64,000 nucleotides of DNA from Paraburkholderia aromaticivorans (GTDB lineage Bacteria > Pseudomonadota > Gammaproteobacteria > Burkholderiales > Burkholderiaceae). A program made the position numbers and the translations under genes. The notes under the pieces are model-generated. The model made no database searches and was not told the origin of the DNA. It worked only from the letters and a program-made list of their open reading frames with translations. Shown here in pieces: positions 53,702 through 62,683 of this stretch. Where the stretch lies: NCBI RefSeq assembly GCF_002278075.1, contig NZ_CP022992.1:62001-126000 (forward strand), in the 5' to 3' direction. Positions within the stretch are counted from its first letter, which is position 1, and every line of letters begins with the position of its first letter.

Positions 53702-54553
53702 CTAGACGAGCCCCTCTCCCATGGTCAGATCTTGGCGGCCGTTGCTCTGGCGGAGCCGGGCGAAGGAGCTCTTGATATCCTGCATTGCGTTCTCGACGGT
53801 GAAGGAGCCATTGTAATCGTCGTCCAGCAGTTTGAGCATCGGCTCGAGGATCGCGCGCTCAACCGGGGTGAGATCAGGATGCCAAACGTCTACGAGAAGA
53901 ATGGCGCGCGACTCCGAACTTCTGTTCCAAACTTCATGCTCAAAGCTGTCGTCGAACGCTAGCACTTCGCCGCTTTTCCAAGCGCGAACCTCGTCGGCCA
54001 CTCTAATTTCGCAGTCGGGCGGTATGCTGAGGCCAAGGTGCAACGTAAGCCTCGTGTTCCATGGGGCGCAATGCGGCAGAATTTTTCCACCCGGGCGTAG
54101 GACCGAAAACATGGCTGTCTCTGCCACGTCCGCATCTCGCAGTACGGCCGCTGTAACGGGATAGCGATCTGTCTCTTCGTCGTTGAAGTACCAACGTTTG
54201 AGAACCGCCGCCCGCCACTCGGTGCCTGTGATGAACTGGGCGTTGTTTTGGGTGTAGGCCGAGCGTGATGCTTCGGCGGACCGCGTCATAAATTCTTCCC
54301 TAATCTGCCGATAGTTTCTGGCGAGCTTTTGGCAAAAGGGCACTGCGTCCGGCTCGTGCCATGCGGTGTCGGACAGCCCAGGATAGTAGAGACGAGGGTG
54401 CTGATAGTCATGAACCGATTTTGGGCTGCTTCGCATACACAACGAGTCAAGCCACTCTAAAGGTCTACTGGTATCTGGGTCAGGGCGTAGGGCGCTGAAT
54501 CTGTCCCGGAACTGCTTGAGGCTATTGATAACCTTGCCGCTGATTTCATCCAT
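53702..54553 (-). CDS. Aspartyl/asparaginyl beta-hydroxylase-like 2OG oxygenase
   Basis: 283 residues from ATG 54553 (GGGGAAG just upstream; a TTG at 54592 overlaps the HAD gene and is less likely). AspH-type domain (PF05118): KILPHCAPWNTRLTLHLGLS with the first metal His and Arg, RAWKSGEVLAFDDSFEHEVW with the distal His, and SRAILLVDVWHPDL with the 2OG Arg/His region. Enzymes of this group hydroxylate Asp or Asn at the beta position in peptides or on carrier-bound or free substrates. In this operon it is a candidate tailoring enzyme. Confidence 0.85.
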   Translation of the reverse strand: MDEISGKVINSLKQFRDRFSALRPDPDTSRPLEWLDSLCMRSSPKSVHDYQHPRLYYPGLSDTAWHEPDAVPFCQKLARNYRQIREEFMTRSAEASRSAYTQNNAQFITGTEWRAAVLKRWYFNDEETDRYPVTAAVLRDADVAETAMFSVLRPGGKILPHCAPWNTRLTLHLGLSIPPDCEIRVADEVRAWKSGEVLAFDDSFEHEVWNRSSESRAILLVDVWHPDLTPVERAILEPMLKLLDDDYNGSFTVENAMQDIKSSFARLRQSNGRQDLTMGEGLV

Positions 54554-54588
54554 GTTCTTCCCCAATGAGTTTCGCAGAATCTGGCCGT

Positions 54589-55305
54589 TCAAGCCCTGCG
54601 GAATATCGCCTCTGCGAACTCTGCCAAGCTTCGAAACTCGAAGTCAGCACGCGTGTTGTCTTTGCCACCCGGGGTTGCGCCGGAGCCTTGCATCCCATGC
54701 CTGCGGTCAATGAAGCACGTTGTCAATCCGCAATCTTTAGCGGGCTCTACGTCGTGAAAGATGCTGCATGCCACGTGCAGCAGTTCGTCGGGTCGGATGT
54801 CCCAAGCTCTGACCTGCTCGATCAAGTACTCGAAGTTCTTTCGGTCGGGCTTATAGGTGCCTATGTCCTCCGCGGTTATGACAGCGTCGAAGCGCACTCC
54901 CAGGCGTTCCTCGGTCCGGGAGAAGTTCTCGTTGTCGACGTTAGACAGTACTACCAGCTTGTACTGCTTCTTCAGTTGACGAAGCGCGTTCGCGGTATCG
55001 GGAAACACCGGCCAGTCCCCTACGGTTCGCCCATACCGCTGGCATTCGTCCCACGTCACGGGTACCGATAGCTGTTCGGCCACCCGCTTGTACACCGTCG
55101 CCAGCAAGTCCCGGTAGAGCTTCCACGGAGTCGCGTGTTCTAACGCGATCGCGTGCCGCGCGTGCAGTTGGAGCAGTTCTTCGGAGCTAATTTCAGCGCC
55201 CGCCTTAGTCGCCAACGGCTGGAGGGCAGACACCATACCCGCCTCCCAATCTACGAGCGTACCGTAGCAATCGAAGGAAAGCGCCTTGAAGTCTTTGAAC
55301 GCCAT
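54589..55305 (-). CDS. Haloacid dehalogenase-type hydrolase (HAD, type II)
   Basis: 238 residues. HAD motif I LSFDCYGTLVDWE (nucleophile Asp), motif II VVLSNVDN (Ser), motif III Lys in TYKPDRKNF, motif IV HDVEPAKDCG. Cap domain (about 20-95) is that of the L-2-haloacid dehalogenase-like group, so it may act on 2-haloacids or on phosphate esters. Within the operon it probably processes a building block or removes phosphate from an intermediate. Confidence 0.85.
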   Translation of the reverse strand: MAFKDFKALSFDCYGTLVDWEAGMVSALQPLATKAGAEISSEELLQLHARHAIALEHATPWKLYRDLLATVYKRVAEQLSVPVTWDECQRYGRTVGDWPVFPDTANALRQLKKQYKLVVLSNVDNENFSRTEERLGVRFDAVITAEDIGTYKPDRKNFEYLIEQVRAWDIRPDELLHVACSIFHDVEPAKDCGLTTCFIDRRHGMQGSGATPGGKDNTRADFEFRSLAEFAEAIFRRA

Positions 55306-55336
55306 ATCACATGTCCCAGGTTAGTGTGGCCGTCTA

Positions 55337-56212
55337 TCAGAAGCTCGCAACCATCGGCATTTCTCGATGCGGTCTTAGGGAATCGTAGGGATGAGTAGGA
55401 TGCCCCGGTTCCGTCGGACGACGCGTGAAGAAAATCAGCATGTCGCGGGTAGCGCAGCGCGATGTGTCTACCGCACGCACCGGCGATAGACTGTGCTTGC
55501 GTTCGTTGTCGACGATGAGCAAAGTGTCGAGGAATGAGCGATGCTGGACTTTTCCCAGGATCAGATCGCGGCTTGCCTGTGCGTTTGGCGTTCCGTTCAC
55601 TTCCTTGACGTCATGGATATACGTCTGCGCGCTGTCCGGTGACATATTCGAGTGACCGAGCAGTGTTGTCATAGTATGTTCGACACCGTCGCTGTGGACG
55701 CCCTCGAGCGCCGGTTCGCCAAGCAAGTCCGGCGTCGTAACGGTCCGGAGGTTGAACACTGTAGACACCCACAATCGCGACGTGTGATTGAGCCTCGGAC
55801 GACCCTGGATAGCGATCCCATCAATGACATAGGCTTTGAAACGCAGCAGTCCTTGGAACGCCGCATTTAGCTGAAGGTCATCCTGGATCGCCCGAAATTC
55901 CCTGACCTTGCCCGAATCGTGGCGAACAAAGTCTTCTTCTTTCGAAAGGATGAATGGTTGATACTCGGCTCGTTCGATTCGTCTGCCCCCGAAGTCGATG
56001 ACAAAGCGCCCGTTGCGGGATCTGCGAAACGGTAAGGTCGGGTCGGGAGGTAGCGATTCGCTCACTCGTTGGAGTTCAGCGAAGTCACCGTCGGTCGCCC
56101 CCATCTCGCTTAGTATTTCCCTCATGGTGTGCCCTGAGACGAAGGCAACTCGCTCCCGGATATAGCCCTCTCGAAGGCGCTTCAGCTCAAGAGAGAGGTT
56201 TTTGATAAGCAT
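55337..56212 (-). CDS. 2OG-Fe dioxygenase, free amino acid hydroxylase-like
   Basis: About 291 residues. The ATG at 56212 is chosen over one at 56224 because GGAGG lies 5 bp before it. Family PF10014 (as in L-isoleucine 4-hydroxylase): metal His-x-Asp in LEGVHSDGVEHTMTTLLG, distal His in NERKHSLSPVRAV, and 2OG-binding Arg in CATRDMLIFFTRR. Such enzymes hydroxylate free aliphatic amino acids. Next to an ATP-grasp ligase, this suggests that a hydroxylated amino acid is made and joined into a small peptide-like product. Confidence 0.82.
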   Translation of the reverse strand: MLIKNLSLELKRLREGYIRERVAFVSGHTMREILSEMGATDGDFAELQRVSESLPPDPTLPFRRSRNGRFVIDFGGRRIERAEYQPFILSKEEDFVRHDSGKVREFRAIQDDLQLNAAFQGLLRFKAYVIDGIAIQGRPRLNHTSRLWVSTVFNLRTVTTPDLLGEPALEGVHSDGVEHTMTTLLGHSNMSPDSAQTYIHDVKEVNGTPNAQASRDLILGKVQHRSFLDTLLIVDNERKHSLSPVRAVDTSRCATRDMLIFFTRRPTEPGHPTHPYDSLRPHREMPMVASF

Positions 56213-56232
56213 TGCGTCCTCCATCTGTGTCG

Positions 56233-57576
56233 TTAAGCTGCGACCTTCGAGCTGATGCTTTCCTGAGTAAGCCGGATTAAAGAAGCTTCGACTTCCAAAA
56301 CCTCGTCCTCCGACTTTCCAATTGACAGCGCTTCGAGGCGGCCGGACTGATTCGCGTCTTCTGCTGTGATCACTACGCCCCGTTGGGTGCGTTTGTCGAA
56401 GGCAAGACCGGTTTCCCGTAACCGTGACATCAACCTGGACAGGGAGCGCGTCCTGACTTCATTGCTCGTTGCAGCGACTGCCCTGTTGCCGTAGCCTTTC
56501 CCCAAGAGCTTTTCGCAGATGGCGTGTACGTGAGAGCACCCTCCGGTGCGGCCATTCACCTCGTTGAAGATCACATCGCCTTGACTGGTTACGATCCCGT
56601 CGACGTCAAGCAAGCCGTCGAATCCAAGATCGCACGCGATCCGAGCAACTTCAGTCGCACCCGAAATAAATTTTGCCGCGAGGAACGGCGGCACTTCACC
56701 TGGCGGAATCGTAAGTCCGAAGCAACCGGGATTCATCCTCGGTGAACCCCAGTTCCTAAAGTGGACGCTGCTCGTAGCCCGTTCGATCAGAAACTCGGCA
56801 TAGAGAATTTTCTTTACCGGGTAATACGCTTCGACTACGAGCGCAGCTCCTTCGTACCCCAATCGCTCCCATATCGTATTGAGCGCATCCGCTCCGTTGC
56901 CAACAAACTCCAATACCTCGCTTGCGCCTTGCCCGGATATGCCGCGAACCTTGGTCACGACCAGATTCCCGTCCGTGGACGAATGGCGATCCTGTTTGAC
57001 GATAACGGACCCAGTTACTTCGATAAGGTGCTGCACAGCCTGTGACAGCTCAATCAGTGAACTGACCGAACATCCGTCGGCGATCGGTATGAGGCGTCCA
57101 GCGGCCATCGCCCGGAAAATTCGCTTGTCATTGAAGAGCTCGGCGCCGCCCTCCGACAGGAACGGATTAGTGCCTTCACGCCTTCTTATGCCGAGCGCAT
57201 TTACAAAAGTGTCAACGTCCCGGTCGTGGTAGTACGGCCAGATCGTCCACTCATTGTCAGTATCAATAGCCTCTCGCACCCGCGGAAGAAAGTCCGACCC
57301 GAGAAGTATGTCAAGGCCCATTGGCCCGCAAAAATCCGAGGGCAGCTCCGGTGCGAGGAACGTCACGTCACCGTCGTCGTATTCCATCAATTCTGCGATG
57401 TAAATCTGCATTTGGTGACTAAGTGGCCTCGGTAGCACCACAATGTCGCCCGGCTCTGCAAACCATGCATGACGCATCGCAAGCGTCGTGCTGCTGCGAT
57501 AGAAATCTGGGGACCATCGGTATTGATCGCCCATCATGCTTGGGTTGTCGAGATTCGCTATTAGAAGTTTCGGCAT
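56233..57576 (-). CDS. ATP-grasp ligase with pre-ATP-grasp domain (peptide-ligase-like)
   Basis: 447 residues. N-terminal pre-ATP-grasp part (KLLIANLDNPSMMGDQYRWS, HQMQIYIAELMEYDDGDVTF), then ATP-grasp core: nucleotide region VIVKQDRHSSTDGNLVVTKV, YEGAALVVEAYYPVKKILYA, and the metal/catalytic block DVIFNEVNGRTGGCSHVHAI. Resembles PGM1-type (pheganomycin) amide/peptide ligases that join a carboxylate to an amino acid. First gene of the five-gene operon, 8 bp before the 2OG dioxygenase in the same direction. The GC content and codon choice look lower than in the flanking plasmid genes. Confidence 0.8.
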   Translation of the reverse strand: MPKLLIANLDNPSMMGDQYRWSPDFYRSSTTLAMRHAWFAEPGDIVVLPRPLSHQMQIYIAELMEYDDGDVTFLAPELPSDFCGPMGLDILLGSDFLPRVREAIDTDNEWTIWPYYHDRDVDTFVNALGIRRREGTNPFLSEGGAELFNDKRIFRAMAAGRLIPIADGCSVSSLIELSQAVQHLIEVTGSVIVKQDRHSSTDGNLVVTKVRGISGQGASEVLEFVGNGADALNTIWERLGYEGAALVVEAYYPVKKILYAEFLIERATSSVHFRNWGSPRMNPGCFGLTIPPGEVPPFLAAKFISGATEVARIACDLGFDGLLDVDGIVTSQGDVIFNEVNGRTGGCSHVHAICEKLLGKGYGNRAVAATSNEVRTRSLSRLMSRLRETGLAFDKRTQRGVVITAEDANQSGRLEALSIGKSEDEVLEVEASLIRLTQESISSKVAA

Positions 57577-58001
57577 GCCTCTTCCACCTCATTCTGTTTG
57601 GATGTGTCAGTAGATGGGATAGCAATGCGCCAATGACAACGCGGCCCGCGTCGTCATTAGCGCATGTAGATCGGGTTGGACCGCGCCGTGCAAGGCCCAT
57701 CGTGTGGGCCAACAGGAGCGTTGCGTACCTATCGCTTGTGGCTAGAGTTCGCGTTATGTCGCCGGTAGACAGACAGACCTGTATACCCTAGTCAACTTTT
57801 TTAAGAAGGCAATGAATTTTTTTTGACGTGGTATGAAGGCGAAGCAGGGAAAGCAAAGCACACCGTCGCTGAAGGACGCGGGAGGGGGCTCGCCGTTGGC
57901 GTGGTATCCTCCCCTCAGCCAACGTTAGGTTGGCGGTCTTGGGCGCTTGCTGCGGTCAAGCAAGCTGAACAACCCTTGTCCGATGGACTTTTGATCGTCT
58001 C
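57577..58001. promoter_or_regulatory. Divergent promoter region of the biosynthetic operon and the TetR gene
   Basis: No gene in 425 bp. At 57766-57785 lies TAGACAGACAGACCTGTATA with the dyad ACAG-AC-CTGT, a TetR-operator candidate; the half-site ACAGACAG recurs (inverted) at 58634-58647 before the diiron enzyme gene. Two T/A-rich tracts (57797-57803, 57817-57824) follow. Confidence 0.55.
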
Positions 58002-58568
58002 ATGGCTCACAAGAGAGAAGACATCCTCGCGGCCGCAACCAGATTGTTTGCAAGCGACGGATATCACGCTGTCGGCGTCGACCGGATCATCGCCGAATCG
58101 GGTGTCGCCAAGATGACTTTCTATAAGCATTTTCCGTCGAAGAACAAACTCATTGTCGCAGTGCTTGATGCAAGATCTGCCGCAGCGCTTTCGTCTCTCC
58201 GTTCATTCGTGGGTGGCAGAAGCACACCGATGAAGCGACTCCAGGCCGTTTTCGATTGGCATTCAAGGTGGTTCGGGTCAGCAGATTTTACCGGCTGCAT
58301 GTTTATCGCTGCGACGGCCGAGTTTCATAATTCTCAGCCCGAGGTCTCCCGGTGCTCCTCGGAGCATAAACGCCTCCTCACCGGTTTCATCTCCGAAATC
58401 CTCTCTGACTTGGTAGAACACAGGTCTGTCGACCGGCTCGCCCGACAAACCGTCATGTTATTGGACGGTGCGGTGACCGCGGCGCTTTTGCACGACCGCA
58501 GCGCCGCCGCGAAAGAGGCCTGGGTCGCAATGCAAGCACTGGTAACCGCCGCCGCCCGGCCGCGCTGA
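58002..58568 (+). CDS. TetR-family repressor of the biosynthetic cluster
   Basis: 188 residues. HTH at about 20-45 (AESGVAKMTFYKHFPSKNKL), N-terminus KREDILAAATRLFASDGYHA. The ligand pocket is in helices 4-9. The ACAGACAG motif is found on both sides of the gene, so it may control the operon, itself and the diiron enzyme. Divergent from the ATP-grasp gene, a standard place for a local repressor that senses the product or an inducer. Confidence 0.88.
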   Translation: MAHKREDILAAATRLFASDGYHAVGVDRIIAESGVAKMTFYKHFPSKNKLIVAVLDARSAAALSSLRSFVGGRSTPMKRLQAVFDWHSRWFGSADFTGCMFIAATAEFHNSQPEVSRCSSEHKRLLTGFISEILSDLVEHRSVDRLARQTVMLLDGAVTAALLHDRSAAAKEAWVAMQALVTAAARPR

Positions 58569-58633
58569 GAAGCAGCCGCTTCCGATAGGCAATTTCGCCC
58601 AATCCTGACATACTGTTGACGCGCAAATAGACG

Positions 58634-58647
58634 AACCTGTCTGTATG
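58634..58647. promoter_or_regulatory. Second ACAGACAG-type site, before the diiron enzyme gene
   Basis: AACCTGTCTGTATG, the inverted form of the half-site at 57766-57785. Located between the TetR stop and the next start, 80 bp upstream of it. Confidence 0.45.
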
Positions 58648-58726
58648 TGATGTATCGGCCGTCGCGAAGGACGTCTTCCGATTCGGCCGTTGATAAATGG
58701 TCCTCATTCGGATGCGAGGTTGGCTG

Positions 58727-59788
58727 ATGACGACACAGATGCTTTTCGCAACGCCCACTTCTGACAAAGGCAGCGCGATTGGGATACCGCGGCCCCCCAC
58801 CCTGCTTGAACTCGCTTCGCAATTGCTTAGTTCGGATTTCCGAGCCGATTCCGCGATCGATTGGGGCAAGCTGCCCGGATTGATATCGAAGGGCACGAGC
58901 GCGATAGCGACGGCGTACGAATCGGAAGACTCGGCGCTTCTACATGACGTGCATCACGCCCTTTACATGCTGCAGTCCGCTCACTTTGCGTCGCCGGACG
59001 ATGTCGCCGCAGCCTCCCAGTTTTCGCCTTTCACGGTCGCCCTTCGAAGCAGCATGGAAGACGTGATGATCGATCGGATGCTTTCCAAGCTTGAACTCGA
59101 CGAAGCCGTAGATCAACTAGGCTCAGCGATACGGGAACAGGTTCGGCAACATCCGGCCGGAGCACATCGACTCTTCGATCACTTGGAACAAAGAGCATCA
59201 GTGGCCGAGATCCGCCTGTTTTTTGAGAGTGACGCGAGGCTGAACGAGCGATTTTTTGACCTTCTCGCGATGTGCTTGGTCGGCACATCGGGCACGGCGA
59301 AAACCGAGCTTGCAGCAAATCTTTGGGACGAGGCTGGGCGAGGCAACAACGCACGAGGCCATGTCCATCTATTCTCGGAAGCGCTCGCTGCAGTGGGCGG
59401 GCGAGAACCCACGATCGAAAGCTTGGCTTCGTGGGAATGGCAGGCCCTCGCTGGCCACAACCTCTTCGTTGCACTGTGTTCTAACCGGAAGCATACATTC
59501 CGAGCAATGGGCCTCATGGCCGCGACGGAACTGCTAGACCCACCTCAATATTCCAAGCTTATCCAGGGCTGCAGGCGAGTAGGACTACCCGTGCCCGAAT
59601 ACTATTCGGAACACGTAGAGATCGATGTCGTGCATGGCAGCGGATGGCTCGATAACGTAATCGCACCGCTTGCGCGCTCGAATCCACGGGCCGCAAGGCA
59701 CATACTCGAGGGCGTCGCGTTACGGCTTGAGAGTTGCCGCGACTATTACGATACGCTCTTACGAAAGCTGCAGTCGATCGGTAGCTAA
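58727..59788 (+). CDS. Haem-oxygenase-like diiron enzyme (iron-containing redox enzyme family)
   Basis: 353 residues from ATG 58727 (GAGG 7 bp upstream). C-terminal two thirds has the HDO fold of PF14518: first ligand helix VAEIRLFFESDARLNERFFD, second AANLWDEAGRGNNARGHVHL (Glu and His), third YYSEHVEIDVVHGSGW (His-x3-Asp-x2-His). HDO enzymes such as UndA, SznF and BelK oxidise amino or fatty acid derivatives (N-oxygenation, oxidative decarboxylation, desaturation). Co-localised with the ATP-grasp/2OG operon and sharing the TetR-type site, it is very likely part of the same pathway. Confidence 0.82.
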   Translation: MTTQMLFATPTSDKGSAIGIPRPPTLLELASQLLSSDFRADSAIDWGKLPGLISKGTSAIATAYESEDSALLHDVHHALYMLQSAHFASPDDVAAASQFSPFTVALRSSMEDVMIDRMLSKLELDEAVDQLGSAIREQVRQHPAGAHRLFDHLEQRASVAEIRLFFESDARLNERFFDLLAMCLVGTSGTAKTELAANLWDEAGRGNNARGHVHLFSEALAAVGGREPTIESLASWEWQALAGHNLFVALCSNRKHTFRAMGLMAATELLDPPQYSKLIQGCRRVGLPVPEYYSEHVEIDVVHGSGWLDNVIAPLARSNPRAARHILEGVALRLESCRDYYDTLLRKLQSIGS

Positions 59789-60121
59789 ACGGGAAACCAT
59801 CACTGCGTGCAGCACACGGCACGCTTTTCGACGGTCGCGAATGAGTACGCGAGAGGAATCCCCAACGGCTGTTCAGAATGAGCGTCTGGCCGTTGGGGAA
59901 CAGAGCAAGAGCCTTGCAGTTGTTTTGCCCCCTCGCTCAGGCCAAGCTCGCACTTCTATCACGGTGCTTTTCGGTTTCGGACTAGTCAGGTCCTCGATAC
60001 GAACCGCTAGAAGCCCTTGAAGCCACGTCGGATGCACTCCTTAATCAACGCGTTGCACACCGCGAGCGGTATCGGCGTGCGAAGTAGCGGCTCGAGGGTT
60101 GGAAATAACACACGGTCCGCA
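59789..60121. other. Region after the diiron enzyme gene with a doubtful 59-residue frame
   Basis: A frame at 59841-60020 (plus strand, starting STREESPTAVQNERLAVG) reads fairly naturally but has no clear ribosome-binding site. Otherwise nothing recognised. Confidence 0.3.
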
Positions 60122-60655
60122 TCAAGCACGCCAGCCACGTATCCCTGCCGTTCGCTCAACGACCAGTGGCCCTTTGTTGGACGGGTCCACCGGCGCGACG
60201 TCGCCATCGGAGAACATCGCGAGCCGAATCTCTGCCTCTGTCGGCTTTCGCGTGGACCGGAAGCGTATTGTCCGTATGGACGCTGTCGCCAACGCCGCGT
60301 CCCTTGCAGCGTCCCGTTTACGGTTATGGGTCCGATCATCCAGTTCGACGACTGCTAGCAACTGCAGCGCGGTGTCGTAAATCGCAAAGTCGACGCGCTT
60401 TTGGGAGATGCGGTTGAAATCGCTTAATCGCTTGCCCGTACCCGGACGCGGCTCTATTAGTGCGGACATTGCCACTTGCGGAAATATGTGTTCGTCCGGA
60501 AGCGCCCGGCGCAGTCGTTCAAAGAACTCCATCTCGTTCGAGGTCATCAAGGGCCTCGCGCAATATCGCGGGTCGGGTGTCTTTCTTTTGTTGCCAACTG
60601 CGAACACCAGGCCGACAAGTAACATGACAGCGAGGAGTGACAGATTCAAATGCAT
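60122..60655 (-). CDS. DUF2726 protein with N-terminal membrane anchor
   Basis: 177 residues. One transmembrane helix (LNLSLLAVMLLVGLVFAVG), then DUF2726, a nuclease-like (restriction-fold) domain: SNEMEFFERLRRALPDEHIF, QKRVDFAIYDTALQLLAVVE with the acidic D/E-x-K-like site, and LDDRTHNRKRDAARDAALA. C-terminus short and variable. Function unknown; such proteins may act in DNA metabolism or defence. Confidence 0.75.
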   Translation of the reverse strand: MHLNLSLLAVMLLVGLVFAVGNKRKTPDPRYCARPLMTSNEMEFFERLRRALPDEHIFPQVAMSALIEPRPGTGKRLSDFNRISQKRVDFAIYDTALQLLAVVELDDRTHNRKRDAARDAALATASIRTIRFRSTRKPTEAEIRLAMFSDGDVAPVDPSNKGPLVVERTAGIRGWRA

Positions 60656-60887
60656 GGTGCCTCGACTTTTTCCTATTCAGTTCGGAGCGCATCTCAGGAG
60701 AAGCCAATAGCGATCGAGCGCCTACGCGGAGACGCGTGCAGCCGGCCATGCAGACGTTCTCCTGGTAGTCCGCCCACACCGTGTGGCCGGCAGCGCACTA
60801 CTCCGTTCCTCTTTTTTCGATGACCCTTCCGCTCCGCCGGGCCTCTATCCATGCAGCGCCGCTGGCTTTGCGGTGTTTTCGTCTAAG
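60656..60887. other. Intergenic, nothing recognised
   Basis: About 230 bp with no feature that I can support. Confidence 0.5.
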
Positions 60888-61382
60888 TCATGCTCCAAGA
60901 CGACGCTTGAGATCAGACGCATCTGGCGATGTCTGGAAGTCCATGTAATCCGCAGCGAGAATCGTCTGTCTGGCGGCAGCCGGCGTTAGATGCTCTGTGA
61001 CGCTTACGGATTGTACGGCGTAGGCGACCCTGCCGTGGGGCAACTTCAGCGCCAACACATCATCGAGCAACTGGGCCACTTCCTGATCCCGCGGAGAACG
61101 CCTCATGGTCATGCCCGGTGAATCGATCACCATCGCCACAGGACATCTGACCTGCTCAGCGTCGGCGAACGGAAGATCAATGTCAAGATCGGCCACTGCG
61201 ATCAAGAGCGGGCAGTTCTGTATCAGCGACCCGTTTGTAAATCCGGCCGGGAAATCGCTTGGGTGCACATATCTCTCCGTGAAGGCGAGCCGAAGGTGTT
61301 TGAGCTGCGGGTGAGCGGCATACGCGCGAATCGCTGTTGCGCACTGGGTCGTCGTCTGCGTGGTGGCACGGAAAACAATCAT
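60888..61382 (-). CDS. Conserved hypothetical protein
   Basis: 164 residues, soluble. Reads as natural protein (PLLIAVADLDIDLPFADAEQ, VAMVIDSPGMTMRRSPRDQE, VAQLLDDVLALKLPHGRVAY). Its N-terminus starts IVFRATTQTTTQCATAIRAY. No family recognised; position next to other plasmid-type unknown genes. Confidence 0.5.
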   Translation of the reverse strand: MIVFRATTQTTTQCATAIRAYAAHPQLKHLRLAFTERYVHPSDFPAGFTNGSLIQNCPLLIAVADLDIDLPFADAEQVRCPVAMVIDSPGMTMRRSPRDQEVAQLLDDVLALKLPHGRVAYAVQSVSVTEHLTPAAARQTILAADYMDFQTSPDASDLKRRLGA

Positions 61383-61731
61383 GATTGTCCTCTACGTCAG
61401 CCGGCAGGATGCCGGCGAACTGAAAATGCAGAATTATGTGACGGCGATCGACGGAGTGCGATGGCTCACCGGCTTTTCGCATGCGAAATCGACCTATCCA
61501 CCGAAAACCTGCTGCAGATCATCCAGGCGATGAGCGTCGAGCCGCTAGCTGGCATACCGGATTGGGTGTCGGCACTTTGCGCTCGGAGTTAGGACATTCG
61601 TGAGCGGCTTACCGGCGGTAGCAGCCGGGCTGCCAGAGCCCGGCTCCCGCGGCTACATCAGCGCGACTTGCGACGGTGGATGCGGAAGGTCTCAGGTATT
61701 CCCCCGCTGAGCAGAAGCGCGCAAGGCGGGG
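61383..61731. other. Intergenic with two hairpins and a doubtful small frame
   Basis: GCCGGC-AGGAT-GCCGGC hairpin at 61400-61416 and AGCCGGGCT-GCCAG-AGCCCGGCT at 61623-61645. A plus-strand frame 61461-61592 encodes 43 residues (AHRLFACEIDLSTENLLQII) with GGAG 4 bp before the ATG; it may be a real small protein. Confidence 0.35.
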
Positions 61732-62574
61732 CTAGCGGCCTCCAAGACGCTGATGTTCGTGCAGCAGGTACGATAGATAGCTACGCGTCAGGTCACAGAA
61801 AAGGCGCGCCTCGCCCTCGGTCAACTCGTACGCGTCACCAAGCACCGCACCGTGTCTCACGCCACCTCCGGTCGGCGACGACAGATACCCGTGCAACTTT
61901 TCCATCCATGAAATGGCTTCGCTGAGCACGCGTCCGCGGTTGAACCGCTTGAGGTCGCCGATGATCCGGTTGAAGTATTTACCCGTCACCGTTCCGTCTT
62001 CGTGCTCCAGCCCCTGGAACGCGGTCGACACGGTTTCGAGCAACCAAAGGATCTCCTGCACGGCGAGCCGATACTTGCCGGTGGTCAGCAATCGCTCGGA
62101 CTCCGCAAGCGACCGTTGGATACGGTCGTTAGCCTGTTCGTCTAACGACGGCACTTTGGCCGGCACCGCGACCGGCATGACAATGCGTCCCACGACCAGC
62201 CTCGGCGGATCGATCGCGTATCCGCTCGCAGCCAGCGCGTCGTTGACGTAATGCCACGGCGGCAGGCCTGCATGGGGATGCTTCTTCGCGAAGTCCTGCA
62301 GGGCGTCGTACAGGGCCTCTACGAAGAGTGCCGCGTTCCGCCCGGCCTGCCTCATATAGCCGAGGAGGTCGCTCGCGGCCCAGCTTTCGCTCGAGCTTCG
62401 GCTGGAAGACTCGCCGCAGCACGCGGCAAAGCGTGGCTTGAACAGCTCGTAAATATCCTGCCGGCTGCCGTGCGCGGGCAGGCGGGATATGACCTGTGAG
62501 AACACCGCGTCGACGGCGTCATCAGGCATCACACCCGGAGACTCGTATCGCCACGCCTGATCGAACTGCAACAT
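61732..62574 (-). CDS. Abi/HEPN-like protein of unknown function
   Basis: 280 residues from ATG 62574. N-terminal helical part (PDDAVDAVFSQVISRLPAHG), middle GKYRLAVQEILWLLETVSTA, C-terminal AISWMEKLHGYLSSPTGGGV then RHGAVLGDAYELTEGEARLF and CDLTRSYLSYLLHEHQRL. The RHG motif in a terminal helical bundle resembles abortive-infection C-terminal (Abi_C/HEPN-like) domains of phage-defence proteins. The relation is by eye only. Placed in an accessory region with TA and plasmid genes. Confidence 0.6.
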   Translation of the reverse strand: MLQFDQAWRYESPGVMPDDAVDAVFSQVISRLPAHGSRQDIYELFKPRFAACCGESSSRSSSESWAASDLLGYMRQAGRNAALFVEALYDALQDFAKKHPHAGLPPWHYVNDALAASGYAIDPPRLVVGRIVMPVAVPAKVPSLDEQANDRIQRSLAESERLLTTGKYRLAVQEILWLLETVSTAFQGLEHEDGTVTGKYFNRIIGDLKRFNRGRVLSEAISWMEKLHGYLSSPTGGGVRHGAVLGDAYELTEGEARLFCDLTRSYLSYLLHEHQRLGGR

Positions 62575-62683
62575 TGTTCGCCCCCGTTTCGTCGTCGGTC
62601 GCCCTGCCCTCAGTAGCCGGTGGACCTTCTGGGCTGCATTCTGCACCAAAGCAAGGACGTCATGAGTGTCAAACGAAGCAAAG

